Assembly: GCA_963736305.1 (NCBI GenBank)
Contig: CAVTOD010000007.1
Coordinates: 62,001-126,000 of the forward strand
Length of the DNA: 64,000 bases
DNA from: DASUPK01 sp963736305
GTDB lineage: Bacteria > Actinomycetota > Thermoleophilia > Solirubrobacterales > 70-9
Reading direction: 5' to 3'
The notes under the pieces: generated by a model
What the model was told of the DNA's origin: nothing
Seen by the model: the letters and a program-made list of their open reading frames with translations, nothing else
Databases searched by the model: none
Made by a program: the position numbers and the translations under genes
Shown: one piece after another, positions 7,208-14,654 of the stretch
How the letters are laid out: the number at the start of each line of letters is the position of its first letter
Position numbering within the stretch: position 1 is the stretch's first letter

Positions 7208-8848
7208 ATGACGCCAGATCCAACTGACCAGGAGGAGATCGCCACCGAGCCCGCCACGGCCGAGGAGGCCGTCGCCCGGCTCGAGGACGTCCAGAAGGTC
7301 ACGGAGGCGACGCTTGCCTTTCTCGACCTGGATGACCTGCTCACCGAGCTGCTCCAGCGGGTCACCGACATCCTGCATGCCGATACCGCCGCCGTGCTGC
7401 TCGTCGAGGATGACGGGCGGACGCTTGCGGCCCGGGCGGCCAAGGGCCTCGAGGAGGAGGTCGAGCGGGGATTTCGGCTTCCCGTCGGCCGGGGATTCGC
7501 CGGCAGGGTCGCCGCGACTCGCGAGCCGATGGCGATTCCGGATCTCGACAACTCCCCTGTCACGGTCGTCAACCCCCTGATGCGCGAAAAGCGCGTCCGG
7601 TCGCTGCTCGGCGTGCCGCTGATCGTCGAGGGGACCGTCATCGGCGTCCTGCACGTCGGGATGCTCACGCAGCGCCAATTCTCTGACTCCGACATCCAGC
7701 TGCTACAGCTGGTGGCGGATCGCGTCGCCCTTTCGATCGAGCGCTCTCGGCTGGCGATTCAGGGCCGGATCGCGCAGACTCTCCAGCGGAGCCTGCTGCC
7801 GCATAGCCTGCCGCAGCTCCCCGGCCTGAGCATGGCTGCGTGGTATCTGCCCGCCGCGGAGGAGACGGCGGTCGGTGGCGACTGGTACGACGTGATCGAG
7901 CTCGATCATCGGCGGCTGGGCCTGACGATCGGCGACGTGGCGGGCCATGGGATGGCGGCGGCCACCTACATGGGCCAGCTCCGCAGCACCGTGCGGGCAT
8001 ATGCGCTCGAGGTCGAGCGTCCCGCCGAGCTGCTCGCCAAGGTCTCGCGCTTCGCCGATCAAGAGCATTCGCGGATGGCGACGGTGATCTACGCGACGCT
8101 CAACCTGGACACCTGGGTTGTCGACTTCGCCAGGGCCGGCCATCCCTATCCGTTGCTGCTCCGAGCGGACGGGACGCCCACCTATCTGACGGAGGCGGGC
8201 GGGCCGCCGCTGGGCTCGGGCGCCGTCGGCGAGTACGACCAGCAGCGCGTGGTCTTGGGCCCCGCGGAGACGCTGCTGTTCTACACAGATGGGCTGATCG
8301 AACGCCGGGGCCGCACCCTCTCCGACGGCGAGGCCGCTCTGATTGAGGCCGCCGCTGCCGCACCCGACGAACCGGAGCTGATGTGCCGAACCGTCATCGA
8401 GCGGCTCACCGAGGGCATCGACATCCCGGATGACATCGCCGTGCTGGCCATTCGGACGGTGGGCCTCCACGACACGCTCGAGGTCGAGGTGCCCGCACAG
8501 CCAGAGCAGCTGGCAACCGTTCGCCACCTGATCCGGCGCTGGGTGGCGGCCAAAGGCGGCACCGACGACGACTGTGCCGCCTTCGCGATTGCCGTGACCG
8601 AGGCCTGCGCCAACTCGGTTGAGCACGCCTATGGCCCGCGCGACGCAAGCATTGGCCTGCGCGCGGAGCTGACCCGTGGGGAGGCGACCGTGAGCGTGCG
8701 AGATCACGGCGCCTGGAGGGAGCCCAGAAGTGAGAACCGCGGTCGCGGGATCCCGGTGATGAAGGAGTTCATGGATGATGTCGCGATCGAAACCGGAGAC
8801 CAGGGGACAACGGTGAAACTGCACCGCCGGATCGCGGACGAGCGATGA
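7208..8848 (+). CDS. GAF-SpoIIE phosphatase-HATPase fusion (RsbU/RsbW type)
   Basis: This 546-residue protein has a GAF sensor (about 30-190), a PP2C-like SpoIIE phosphatase (about 215-415: GGDWYDV, TIGDVAGHGMAAA, LLFYTDGLIERRG) and a C-terminal HATPase like the RsbW/SpoIIAB anti-sigma kinase (AVTEACANSVEHAYGP, RDHGAWRE, GRGIPVMKEFMD). One protein therefore holds both the phosphatase and the kinase of a partner-switching module. The STAS gene follows with an ATGA overlap and is the likely substrate. No sigma factor is adjacent. A TAGGGT box lies 15 nt before the ATG. Confidence 0.88.
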   Translation: MTPDPTDQEEIATEPATAEEAVARLEDVQKVTEATLAFLDLDDLLTELLQRVTDILHADTAAVLLVEDDGRTLAARAAKGLEEEVERGFRLPVGRGFAGRVAATREPMAIPDLDNSPVTVVNPLMREKRVRSLLGVPLIVEGTVIGVLHVGMLTQRQFSDSDIQLLQLVADRVALSIERSRLAIQGRIAQTLQRSLLPHSLPQLPGLSMAAWYLPAAEETAVGGDWYDVIELDHRRLGLTIGDVAGHGMAAATYMGQLRSTVRAYALEVERPAELLAKVSRFADQEHSRMATVIYATLNLDTWVVDFARAGHPYPLLLRADGTPTYLTEAGGPPLGSGAVGEYDQQRVVLGPAETLLFYTDGLIERRGRTLSDGEAALIEAAAAAPDEPELMCRTVIERLTEGIDIPDDIAVLAIRTVGLHDTLEVEVPAQPEQLATVRHLIRRWVAAKGGTDDDCAAFAIAVTEACANSVEHAYGPRDASIGLRAELTRGEATVSVRDHGAWREPRSENRGRGIPVMKEFMDDVAIETGDQGTTVKLHRRIADER

Positions 8849-9213
8849 TGCGCGAGCTCGCCAGGCTCTCGTTCGAGACCGAGGGTGGCGTCGAGTTGGC
8901 GCGCGTGGCCGGTGAGGTCGATGCCTCCAACGTCGCCGCGCTCACCACGCAGATCCTCGATTCCGTATCGAACGAGACGCGTGCGCTCGTTCTGGATCTG
9001 ACCAATACGAACTACATCGACAGCTCGGGAATCAGCCTGATCTTCGACACCGCGGCTCGGATGAAGAACCGGCAGCTGCAGCTGCGGCTGGTCGTTCAGC
9101 CCAGGTCATTCGTCGATGAGGTGCTCGCGGCAGTCTCCATGCAGGACTCGGTGCCGATCGACCCGGCGATGGCCGACGCACTCAGCGCAGTGGGATCTAG
9201 CGCTTCGCCATGA
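8845..9213 (+). CDS. STAS-domain anti-sigma factor antagonist
   Basis: This 122-residue SpoIIAA/RsbV-like protein contains the phosphorylation-site motif YIDSSGISLIFD. The Ser after Asp is the residue phosphorylated by RsbW-type kinases and dephosphorylated by SpoIIE-type phosphatases, both fused in the protein encoded just upstream. When unphosphorylated it would bind the anti-sigma domain and free a sigma factor. The ATG overlaps the upstream stop. The 3' end overlaps an inverted-repeat element that reads on the opposite strand. Confidence 0.88.
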   Translation: MMRELARLSFETEGGVELARVAGEVDASNVAALTTQILDSVSNETRALVLDLTNTNYIDSSGISLIFDTAARMKNRQLQLRLVVQPRSFVDEVLAAVSMQDSVPIDPAMADALSAVGSSASP

Positions 9214-9237
9214 GCGGCCGCCACAACACCGCGGCCG
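9201..9237 (-). repeat. Hairpin-plus-tail 3' element, copy A
   Basis: On the minus strand there is a hairpin CGGCCGC / GCGGCCG (9-nt loop) followed by CTCATGGCGAAGCG. The tail matches the CTGATGGCGAAGCC tail of two closer copies at 12534 and 49707. Before the IS481 insertion this element lay just downstream of the FHA gene stop, in the sense direction. It overlaps the last codons of the STAS gene on the other strand. Confidence 0.5.
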
Positions 9238-9245
9238 GATCGTCG

Positions 9246-9251
9246 ACTAGG
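9246..9251. repeat. Target-site duplication (left) of the IS481 element
   Basis: ACTAGG directly flanks the left inverted repeat and is repeated exactly at 10299-10304. Confidence 0.85.
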
Positions 9252-9274
9252 TGTAGTTCCTCAACACGTTGTTC
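9252..9274 (+). repeat. Left terminal inverted repeat of the IS
   Basis: Begins TGTAGTT and ends ACGTTGTTC; pairs with 10276-10298. Confidence 0.85.
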
Positions 9275-9333
9275 ATCCGGGCTTCCTTGGAGGCTGGGGG
9301 TGTCGAGACCTCCAGACCCAAGGAGAGCACCGG

Positions 9334-10293
9334 ATGAACATCCACGCTAACGCCAAGACCTGCCCGAACTCCCGCGAGCTGCTCGCTAGGCGGGTGGTCG
9401 AGGAGAGCTGGAGCATCGACCGAGCGGCCGAGGCCGCCGGGATCAGCGCCAGAACCGCGGCCAAGTGGGTCGCCCGCTACCGCGCCGGCGAGCCGATGAC
9501 CGACCGTTCATCGGCGCCCCAGTGCGTCCCGAGCCGAACCCCGCGGCAGACGATTGAGGCGATCGAGAAGCTGCGCAGGCTGCGGATGACCGCCGCCGAG
9601 ATCGCCGAGATCCTCGGCATGGCGATCTCGACGGTCTCGCGCTGGCTTCGGCGGATCGGCCTGGGCAAGCGGAGCCGCCTGGAGCCGCCCGAGCCGCCCA
9701 ACCGCTATGAGCGAGCCCGGCCGGGCGAGCTGATCCACGTCGACGTCAAGAAGCTCGGGCGGATCAAAGGGGCCGGCCACCGGATGGTTGGGCATCGAGG
9801 AAGCCAACGGAAGGTCAGCCGCCAGGGCCGGCGGGTGGGAGCGCTGGGATGGGAGTTCGTCCACGTTTGCGTCGATGACGCGACCCGAGTGGCCTACGCG
9901 GAGGTCTTGCCCGACGAGCGGGGCCCTACTGCGGCGGGCTTCTTGCGCCGCGCCGCGAGATGGTTCGGCTCGATGGGAATCACGCTCGAGGCGGTGATCA
10001 GCGACAACGGCGCCTGCTATCGCTCCGGCGCTCACGCCGCCGCCTGCGCCGAGCTCAAGATGCGTCACCTGTTCACTCGGCCCTATCGGCCCCGGACCAA
10101 CGGCAAGGCCGAGCGCTTCATCCAGACCCTCACCGATAAATGGGCCTATGGAGCGATTTACGGAAGCTCAGCGGAGCGGACGAGAGCCTTGCCGGGCTGG
10201 CTTTCCCACTACAACTTCCGAAGAGAGCACGGCTCCCTGGCAAAGAGGCCGCCCGCAGCTCGGCTCGCCGAACTGGAACAACGTCATGGGTAA
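9334..10293 (+). CDS. IS481-family DDE transposase
   Basis: This 319-residue protein has N-terminal helix-turn-helix segments (AAEAAGISARTAAKWVARY; ISTVSRWLRRIGLG) and an rve integrase core with catalytic D137 (HVDVKKLG), D224 (ISDNGACY) and E260 (TNGKAERFIQ), i.e. DD(35)E spacing typical of IS481/IS3-like enzymes. It is full length with no frameshift, so probably active. AAGGAG lies upstream of the ATG. Confidence 0.95.
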   Translation: MNIHANAKTCPNSRELLARRVVEESWSIDRAAEAAGISARTAAKWVARYRAGEPMTDRSSAPQCVPSRTPRQTIEAIEKLRRLRMTAAEIAEILGMAISTVSRWLRRIGLGKRSRLEPPEPPNRYERARPGELIHVDVKKLGRIKGAGHRMVGHRGSQRKVSRQGRRVGALGWEFVHVCVDDATRVAYAEVLPDERGPTAAGFLRRAARWFGSMGITLEAVISDNGACYRSGAHAAACAELKMRHLFTRPYRPRTNGKAERFIQTLTDKWAYGAIYGSSAERTRALPGWLSHYNFRREHGSLAKRPPAARLAELEQRHG

Positions 10294-10298
10294 CTACA
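10276..10298 (-). repeat. Right terminal inverted repeat of the IS
   Basis: The reverse complement starts TGTAGTT and ends ACGTTGTTC, matching 19 of 23 bases of the left end. Confidence 0.85.
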
Positions 10299-10304
10299 AC
10301 TAGG
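10299..10304. repeat. Target-site duplication (right) of the IS481 element
   Basis: ACTAGG, identical to 9246-9251; it includes the stop codon of the FHA gene on the minus strand. Confidence 0.85.
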
Positions 10305-10863
10305 CGTCGGCGCTCTCGATGACGCTGAGCGTGTAGCGGCCGATCTGCAGCTCGTCGCCGTCGGCTAGCGGGCTCCAGTCCACCGGCTCCGCGTTCACGC
10401 AGATGCCATTCATCGAGCGGTCATCCAGCACTCGCAACTCGCCCTCAGGCGTCTTGACTACGACCGCGTGCCGGCGCGAGACGGTTGGGTCATCGAGCCG
10501 GATGTCCGCCGAGCGGCTCCGCCCGATTCGCGACCAGCCATCGGAGAGCTCGATCACGCGGGTGCGCCCGTCGGCGAACATCGCCAGGTACTTGCCGGGC
10601 TCCGAGATCGACTCCCGCACGCCATCGAGCCAATTCTCCGGCTTGGCGGTGGGGCGGGTGATGGCGATGTTCTTGAGCGTGGGCTGCTCGAACATCGACG
10701 AGCGCCGGAAATCCGTGCCGCCGCAGTTGGGGCAGGTCGGAATTGACTCGGCGGGCTCGAATGAGACCGGAAAGGAACACCCCTGACAGACGAAGGAGCC
10801 GACTCCACCGGCGGGCTCGCCCGCGTGGTGGACATCATCATGGCTCTGTCCAATCACACTCAT
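10300..10863 (-). CDS. Zinc-ribbon plus FHA-domain protein
   Basis: This 187-residue protein has two CxxC pairs (CQGC and CPNC) forming a small zinc ribbon at about residues 26-47. A C-terminal FHA domain (about 105-180) shows the phosphothreonine-binding motifs GRSRSADIRL, SRRHA and DRSMNGICVN. FHA domains read Ser/Thr-kinase signals. No kinase is adjacent. The gene is convergent with the STAS operon and now abuts the IS, which inserted exactly at its stop codon without changing the protein. Confidence 0.85.
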   Translation of the reverse strand: MSVIGQSHDDVHHAGEPAGGVGSFVCQGCSFPVSFEPAESIPTCPNCGGTDFRRSSMFEQPTLKNIAITRPTAKPENWLDGVRESISEPGKYLAMFADGRTRVIELSDGWSRIGRSRSADIRLDDPTVSRRHAVVVKTPEGELRVLDDRSMNGICVNAEPVDWSPLADGDELQIGRYTLSVIESADA

Positions 10864-10987
10864 CGGGGGTGCGGCGATCTTACTCGGGGGACTGCGGATT
10901 GGCTAGTCATTTTTCGCGAGTGGTACGGAAAGTCCATCATTTCCAGGGGGACCGGACGTAGGGACGCTGACCTTCCCGGCTCGCCAC

Positions 10988-10993
10988 TAGAAT
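10988..10993 (+). promoter_or_regulatory. Putative -10 box of the SRPBCC gene
   Basis: TAGAAT ends 9 nt before the GTG at 11003, consistent with a leaderless or nearly leaderless message; no Shine-Dalgarno sequence is visible. Confidence 0.55.
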
Positions 10994-11002
10994 CGCGCGC
11001 CC

Positions 11003-11506
11003 GTGGGGCCGCTTTCGCACACCATCTCGATCGACGCCCCGCGCGAGCAGGTCTTCGACTTCATCTGCGACCTGGGGACCCGGGAGGCGTGGACCGACCA
11101 CTTCGCCAGCGACTACCGGCTCGAACGCATCGATGCAAGTGGTCGTGGGGCGGCGGCACGGTTCCGGGTAGACGCCCCCGCGGGCGTTCGCTACATGGAG
11201 ACCGTGATCGCCGAGGCCGACCGGCCGTTCCGCGTCGTCGAGCACGGCCGCGGTGGCCGCCTCGATCACATCCCGATCCGGATCGTCTGGGAGCTCGAGG
11301 AGGGTCCCATCACCACCGTGACGCTGACCTTCTGGACGTCTCCGCCGAGCGCGATCGACCGGGTCAGGGAGATCGGGCGCTCCGGATGGTGGAAGCGCCG
11401 CTGGGGCAAGGCTCTCCGGCGCATGCAGCAGCTGATCGAATCCGGCGCCGGTGCCCAGCGCACCGAGGTGGCCGGTGGCGATCGCCTGCCCACGGCAGCC
11501 TCCTGA
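11003..11506 (+). CDS. SRPBCC (START/polyketide-cyclase-like) protein
   Basis: This 167-residue protein begins with the typical SHTISIDAPREQVFDFICDLG start of polyketide cyclase/dehydrase-like SRPBCC proteins, then alternates beta strands and ends in a long helix (WWKRRWGKALRRMQQLIE). The fold binds hydrophobic ligands, but the substrate cannot be told. The start is GTG. It is followed by an independently promoted lipoprotein gene and is divergent from the FHA gene. Confidence 0.75.
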   Translation: MGPLSHTISIDAPREQVFDFICDLGTREAWTDHFASDYRLERIDASGRGAAARFRVDAPAGVRYMETVIAEADRPFRVVEHGRGGRLDHIPIRIVWELEEGPITTVTLTFWTSPPSAIDRVREIGRSGWWKRRWGKALRRMQQLIESGAGAQRTEVAGGDRLPTAAS

Positions 11507-11513
11507 CTGCGGA

Positions 11514-11519
11514 TAGACT
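11514..11519 (+). promoter_or_regulatory. Putative -10 box of the lipoprotein gene
   Basis: TAGACT ends 10 nt before the ATG at 11530. Confidence 0.45.
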
Positions 11520-11529
11520 GCGCGCCCTC

Positions 11530-12078
11530 ATGCGCCCCGGCCACAAGGGAGCCCTGGCACTTGTGCTGTTGATCGTCCTCGCCGTCCTCGGCGTGGCCGG
11601 TTGCGGCAACGATCTCGGCAAGGAGGCTGACGAGGGGGTCCCGATCCAGCTCGGGGACCTCAAGGTCAACGTCCAGGAGACGCGCTTCCTCAATCCCTCC
11701 CAGGCCGACGACAAGGAGTACCTGGCCGGCCAGACGCTGCCGACTCCGGCGGGCAAGTCCTACCTCGGTGTCTTCCTGGAGCTCCAGAACACGGGCGACA
11801 ACCCGGTCAAGCTCCCTACGACAAGCGACCTGAGCGTCGTCGACACGACCGGTGTCGCCTACCAGGCGATTCCGAGCGACACCGACTTCGCCGCGCCGCT
11901 GGGCACCGAGCTGGGCCCGGGCGCCAAGATTCCGGCGCCCGACACTGCCGCGGCCAACGGGCCCACGCAGGGATCGATCGTCCTCTTCCTCGTCGACCAG
12001 GGCGTCAGCGAGAACCGGCCGCTGAAGCTCGAGATCGACTTCCAGGGCGAAACGGGCGACATCACGCTCGACATCTAG
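11530..12078 (+). CDS. DUF4352-like lipoprotein
   Basis: This 182-residue protein has a lipoprotein signal peptide (about residues 8-25) with lipobox VAGC and Cys at about 25. The mature part resembles DUF4352/Ig-like lipoproteins: YLGVFLELQNTGDNPVKLP, followed by a beta-rich region on protein stability and a closing LKLEIDFQGETG. It should sit on the outer face of the membrane. Function is unknown. Good promoter spacing supports this ATG. Confidence 0.75.
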   Translation: MRPGHKGALALVLLIVLAVLGVAGCGNDLGKEADEGVPIQLGDLKVNVQETRFLNPSQADDKEYLAGQTLPTPAGKSYLGVFLELQNTGDNPVKLPTTSDLSVVDTTGVAYQAIPSDTDFAAPLGTELGPGAKIPAPDTAAANGPTQGSIVLFLVDQGVSENRPLKLEIDFQGETGDITLDI

Positions 12079-12162
12079 GGCGGGCGACGATGGCCCTCTC
12101 GCCGACGCTCGGACCTTGCAGGTAGCCCGCCCGCCTGGCGCGGAACGCGGGACCCTGTCGCC

Positions 12163-12474
12163 ATGAGGAAGACCCAGCTCCAGGCCATCCTGGTGATCGG
12201 CGGCCTCGGGGCCGCATTGGCGCTCATCCAGCTGCTCGGAGTCGCGGGGGGAGTGGTCGGAGTCGTCCTGATGATCCTCTGCACCATCCTCACCGCTCCG
12301 GCCGCCCCCGAGCCCGAAGCCGGCGGCCTCAACTGGTGGGCCCTGATCGCCGGAGGCACCGCTCTCGCCCTGATCGGCGTGCCGCTCGGCCTGGCCCTGG
12401 AGGGTCCCGGCGGCGTCCTCACCGCGATCGGCGGGGGCATGGCGATGGTCGGCGTAGCCTTCGGAATGCCGTAG
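12163..12474 (+). CDS. Small integral membrane protein
   Basis: This 103-residue protein has three to four hydrophobic segments (about 8-25, 27-45, 58-76, 82-100) separated by a short Pro/Glu-rich loop. No family is recognised. It is monocistronic, with the 36-nt hairpin repeat about 60 nt after its stop codon. Confidence 0.55.
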   Translation: MRKTQLQAILVIGGLGAALALIQLLGVAGGVVGVVLMILCTILTAPAAPEPEAGGLNWWALIAGGTALALIGVPLGLALEGPGGVLTAIGGGMAMVGVAFGMP

Positions 12475-12533
12475 CGGCTGCCAGGCCGCTGCATCCAGGA
12501 GCGAAGGGCGAAGCCCGGAGCGACTTATGCGGG

Positions 12534-12569
12534 GCGGCCGCTCGCAGCCGCGGTCTGATGGCGAAGCCG
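12534..12569 (+). repeat. Hairpin-plus-tail 3' element, copy B
   Basis: Hairpin GCGGC / GCCGC with an 8-nt loop, followed by the tail TCTGATGGCGAAGCCG. The same 36-nt layout occurs at 49707. It is in sense orientation downstream of the small membrane protein and just before the convergent stop of the penicillin-binding protein. A GGGC-GAA-GCCC mini-hairpin lies nearby at 12507-12517. Confidence 0.6.
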
Positions 12570-12577
12570 TCCTGCCG

Positions 12578-14449
12578 CTAAAGCGCCGACCCCAGGATCT
12601 CCCGCGCGATCGGAGCAGCCGTCGTGCCGCCGTCCCCCGAAGCGTCGATCAGCATCACGCCGATCGCGAGCTTCGGGTTGTTCGCCGGGGCGAAGGCGAT
12701 GAACCAGCCGTCGACGATCTGCTTCGCCGTGTCTTCCTGACCGGGCGGGGGCGGGGGCTGTCCCGGCTTCGGGCCGAGCTCGGCCGTGCCGGTCTTCCCC
12801 GCGACCTGAACGCCGGGCAGTGCCGCCTGCGTGCCGGTTCCCTGAGTGACGACCGCTCGCATCAGACCGGTGAGGACGCGCGCGTTCCCCTTGGAGGTCA
12901 CCTCGACCGGCTTGGCGGCGCTCTTCATGGCCGGGTCCTTGACCATCGAGGTCGGGCTCCGCGTGCCGCCGTTGGCGACGGTCTGCGCGACCGACGCCAT
13001 GCCGAGCGGGGTTGCGAGCACCTTCCCCTGTCCGAACGCGGTCACCGAGAGATCGGTGTGGGTGGGCTCTCCGTTGAGCTCGCGGGCGCTCGGGATCGTC
13101 ATCTTGTTCGGCTGCGTGGCCGCCGTCGCTGAGGCGTTGTAGAGGCTCGGCGTCTGGTTGAAGCCGTAGCGCTCGGCCGTGTCCACGAGCCGTTCGGCCC
13201 CGACCTTGACGCCGAGCGGCGCGAAGACGCTGTTGCATGAGTCCGCGAACGCCTCCACGAAGGTCCCGCCGCAGACCTCGTCGTGCGCGTTATGGACGAC
13301 GCGGGCGCCGGCGTTCGGGTCCGGGTTGATCTCAGTGAGATGCGGGAACGTGTCGGTCAGCTTCACGTCGTGTCCCTCGAGGGCCGCCGTGGTCGTGATC
13401 ACCTTGAAGGTCGATCCGGGCGGCTGTGGAGAGGAGTACGCCGACCCGGCGAGCGCCAGGATGTTCCCGCTGCGCGCGTTGAGGACCACCACGCCGCCCG
13501 ACTGGCCGCCCAGCGCGTTGACGGTCGTCGACTGGAGACGCGGATCGATTGTCGTCCTCACCGGCTGGCCGGGTGTGCCGTGGGCGGTGGCGAGCACACG
13601 GCCGTTGGTCCCGGCCGGGACGTCGGGCAGCGGGGTCCCGTCCTTCACGGCGAGCAGCTGCCCGCTCGGCTGACCCGAGAGGCGGGCGTTGAAGGCGAGC
13701 TCGAGGCCGCTCACGCCGGTGTTCTCGTTGGTGGGATAGCCGGCCTTCTCGAGTTTCGCCTGCTGATCGGGGTCGGGAGCGCCGGTCTCGCCGGCCACGT
13801 CGATCGCGTCGGTTCCCAGCGGCGAGGTGCGATTGTCGGTGGGGCCGGTGGCGAGTGGCGTCCCGTGCTTCGCCAGGATCGGCGCGCGCCGCCCGACGGT
13901 GAGGCGCCGGCCGACCCGCTCGTCCGTCGTGAGGCCGGGGAAGGTCAGGCTCGGGTTCCAGGCGACCTTGCCGCCGTCCAGGGGAAGTCGCAGGATGCCG
14001 TCGACCTTGCCGAACAGCCTGGTGCCGACGCCGACGTTGACGTCGACCACGTCGGTGCCGTTGATGCTCTTCGGGCCATTCGCGCTTCCGGGGTCGATCG
14101 TGGTGGCGGTGGAGGCCTCCTGGGCGTCGGCGTAGGCGCTCCGGAGGTCGCCCGCGGAGTAGTGGGCTTGCGCGGAGTCCGAGAGCTCGTCGTGCATGGC
14201 GGTGAAGTCCTGGTGCGCCCAATCGTTGACGAACCGCTCGGCCATGTCCTGCTCGGGGCTGCCGGCCGAGCTGATCACGCCGAAGATGAACGCGATCAGG
14301 GCCACGACGCCCAGCGGAAGCGCGCGCTGGCGCAGGCGCCGCTGGCGCTCTGTGAGCGGTCCGCGCTGCGCGCGCGGCGGCCTGTTCGGCCGCTTCGGCC
14401 GCTCCTTCTCCCCATCTCGGGTCCGTGACCGTGCCACGGGCGGATTCAC
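12578..14449 (-). CDS. Class B penicillin-binding protein with MecA_N-like domain
   Basis: This 623-residue protein has a very basic cytoplasmic N-terminus, one membrane helix (about 44-60), an NTF2/MecA_N-like domain (about 68-175), a PBP dimer region and the transpeptidase. The active-site motifs are SxxK (S346-T-F-K349), SxN (S404-C-N406) and KTG (552-554). It cross-links peptidoglycan outside the membrane. The start is the GTG at 14449, because a TACCTT box ends 7 nt upstream; longer forms would reach into the promoter. It is divergent from the MarP-like protease gene, whose leader holds the 161-nt repeat element. Confidence 0.9.
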   Translation of the reverse strand: MNPPVARSRTRDGEKERPKRPNRPPRAQRGPLTERQRRLRQRALPLGVVALIAFIFGVISSAGSPEQDMAERFVNDWAHQDFTAMHDELSDSAQAHYSAGDLRSAYADAQEASTATTIDPGSANGPKSINGTDVVDVNVGVGTRLFGKVDGILRLPLDGGKVAWNPSLTFPGLTTDERVGRRLTVGRRAPILAKHGTPLATGPTDNRTSPLGTDAIDVAGETGAPDPDQQAKLEKAGYPTNENTGVSGLELAFNARLSGQPSGQLLAVKDGTPLPDVPAGTNGRVLATAHGTPGQPVRTTIDPRLQSTTVNALGGQSGGVVVLNARSGNILALAGSAYSSPQPPGSTFKVITTTAALEGHDVKLTDTFPHLTEINPDPNAGARVVHNAHDEVCGGTFVEAFADSCNSVFAPLGVKVGAERLVDTAERYGFNQTPSLYNASATAATQPNKMTIPSARELNGEPTHTDLSVTAFGQGKVLATPLGMASVAQTVANGGTRSPTSMVKDPAMKSAAKPVEVTSKGNARVLTGLMRAVVTQGTGTQAALPGVQVAGKTGTAELGPKPGQPPPPPGQEDTAKQIVDGWFIAFAPANNPKLAIGVMLIDASGDGGTTAAPIAREILGSAL

Positions 14450-14456
14450 GGTCGCA

Positions 14457-14462
14457 AAGGTA
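14457..14462 (-). promoter_or_regulatory. Putative -10 box of the penicillin-binding protein gene
   Basis: TACCTT on the minus strand ends 7 nt before GTG 14449, supporting a leaderless start. Confidence 0.55.
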
Positions 14463-14488
14463 GTGGCTCGCGCGCTTGTATTCCGGGC

Positions 14489-14649
14489 GCGGGGTTTCTC
14501 ATAACGTTGGCCGGCAAATGGCGACGCACAGACGCAGCCAGGCAAGGACGCAGGGAGCCTGCATAACAGGGACTATGGAGGCGACCGAGGACGCCGCCTG
14601 GCGGCGACTGTCCCCGCCATTTCCGGTCAGTCGTTGTGAGAAGCCCCGC
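14489..14649 (+). ncRNA. Candidate structured leader RNA, copy 1 (before the marP-like gene)
   Basis: This is a 161-nt element with 35-nt imperfect inverted repeats at its ends (14489-14523 and 14615-14649; 27 of 35 Watson-Crick plus about 3 G-U pairs). Its internal blocks are shared with a second copy at 52923-53082 (minus): an exact 19-mer CAGGCAAGGACGCAGGGAG at 14539-14557 and the 16-mer CGACCGAGGACGCCGC at 14582-14597, with equal spacing between them. The element ends 5 nt before the GTG of the protease gene. The outer arms differ between copies yet remain paired. I do not recognise it as any known riboswitch; a MITE is the main alternative. Confidence 0.5.
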
Positions 14650-14654
14650 TAACC

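Larger units (their letters stand above)
9252..10298 (+). mobile_element. Complete IS481-family insertion sequence (1047 bp)
   Basis: The element is bounded by imperfect 23-bp inverted repeats (19 of 23 match) beginning TGTAGTT and is flanked by an exact 6-bp duplication ACTAGG. It carries a single intact transposase gene. Intact ends and duplication suggest a fairly recent insertion. It landed between two convergent genes; the duplicated target contains the CTA that is the stop codon (TAG) of the FHA gene, so that gene is unharmed. Confidence 0.9.

Noticed and set aside
14539..14560. GACGCA...GCC resembling the core of the c-di-GMP-I (GEMM) riboswitch
   Set aside because: The GNRA-capped P1b hairpin and the GGCAAACC and receptor segments needed for that class are missing.
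14605..14618. GACTGTCCCCGC resembling a cobalamin-riboswitch segment
   Set aside because: The second copy does not keep it and no B12 box (GCCACTG-type) follows.
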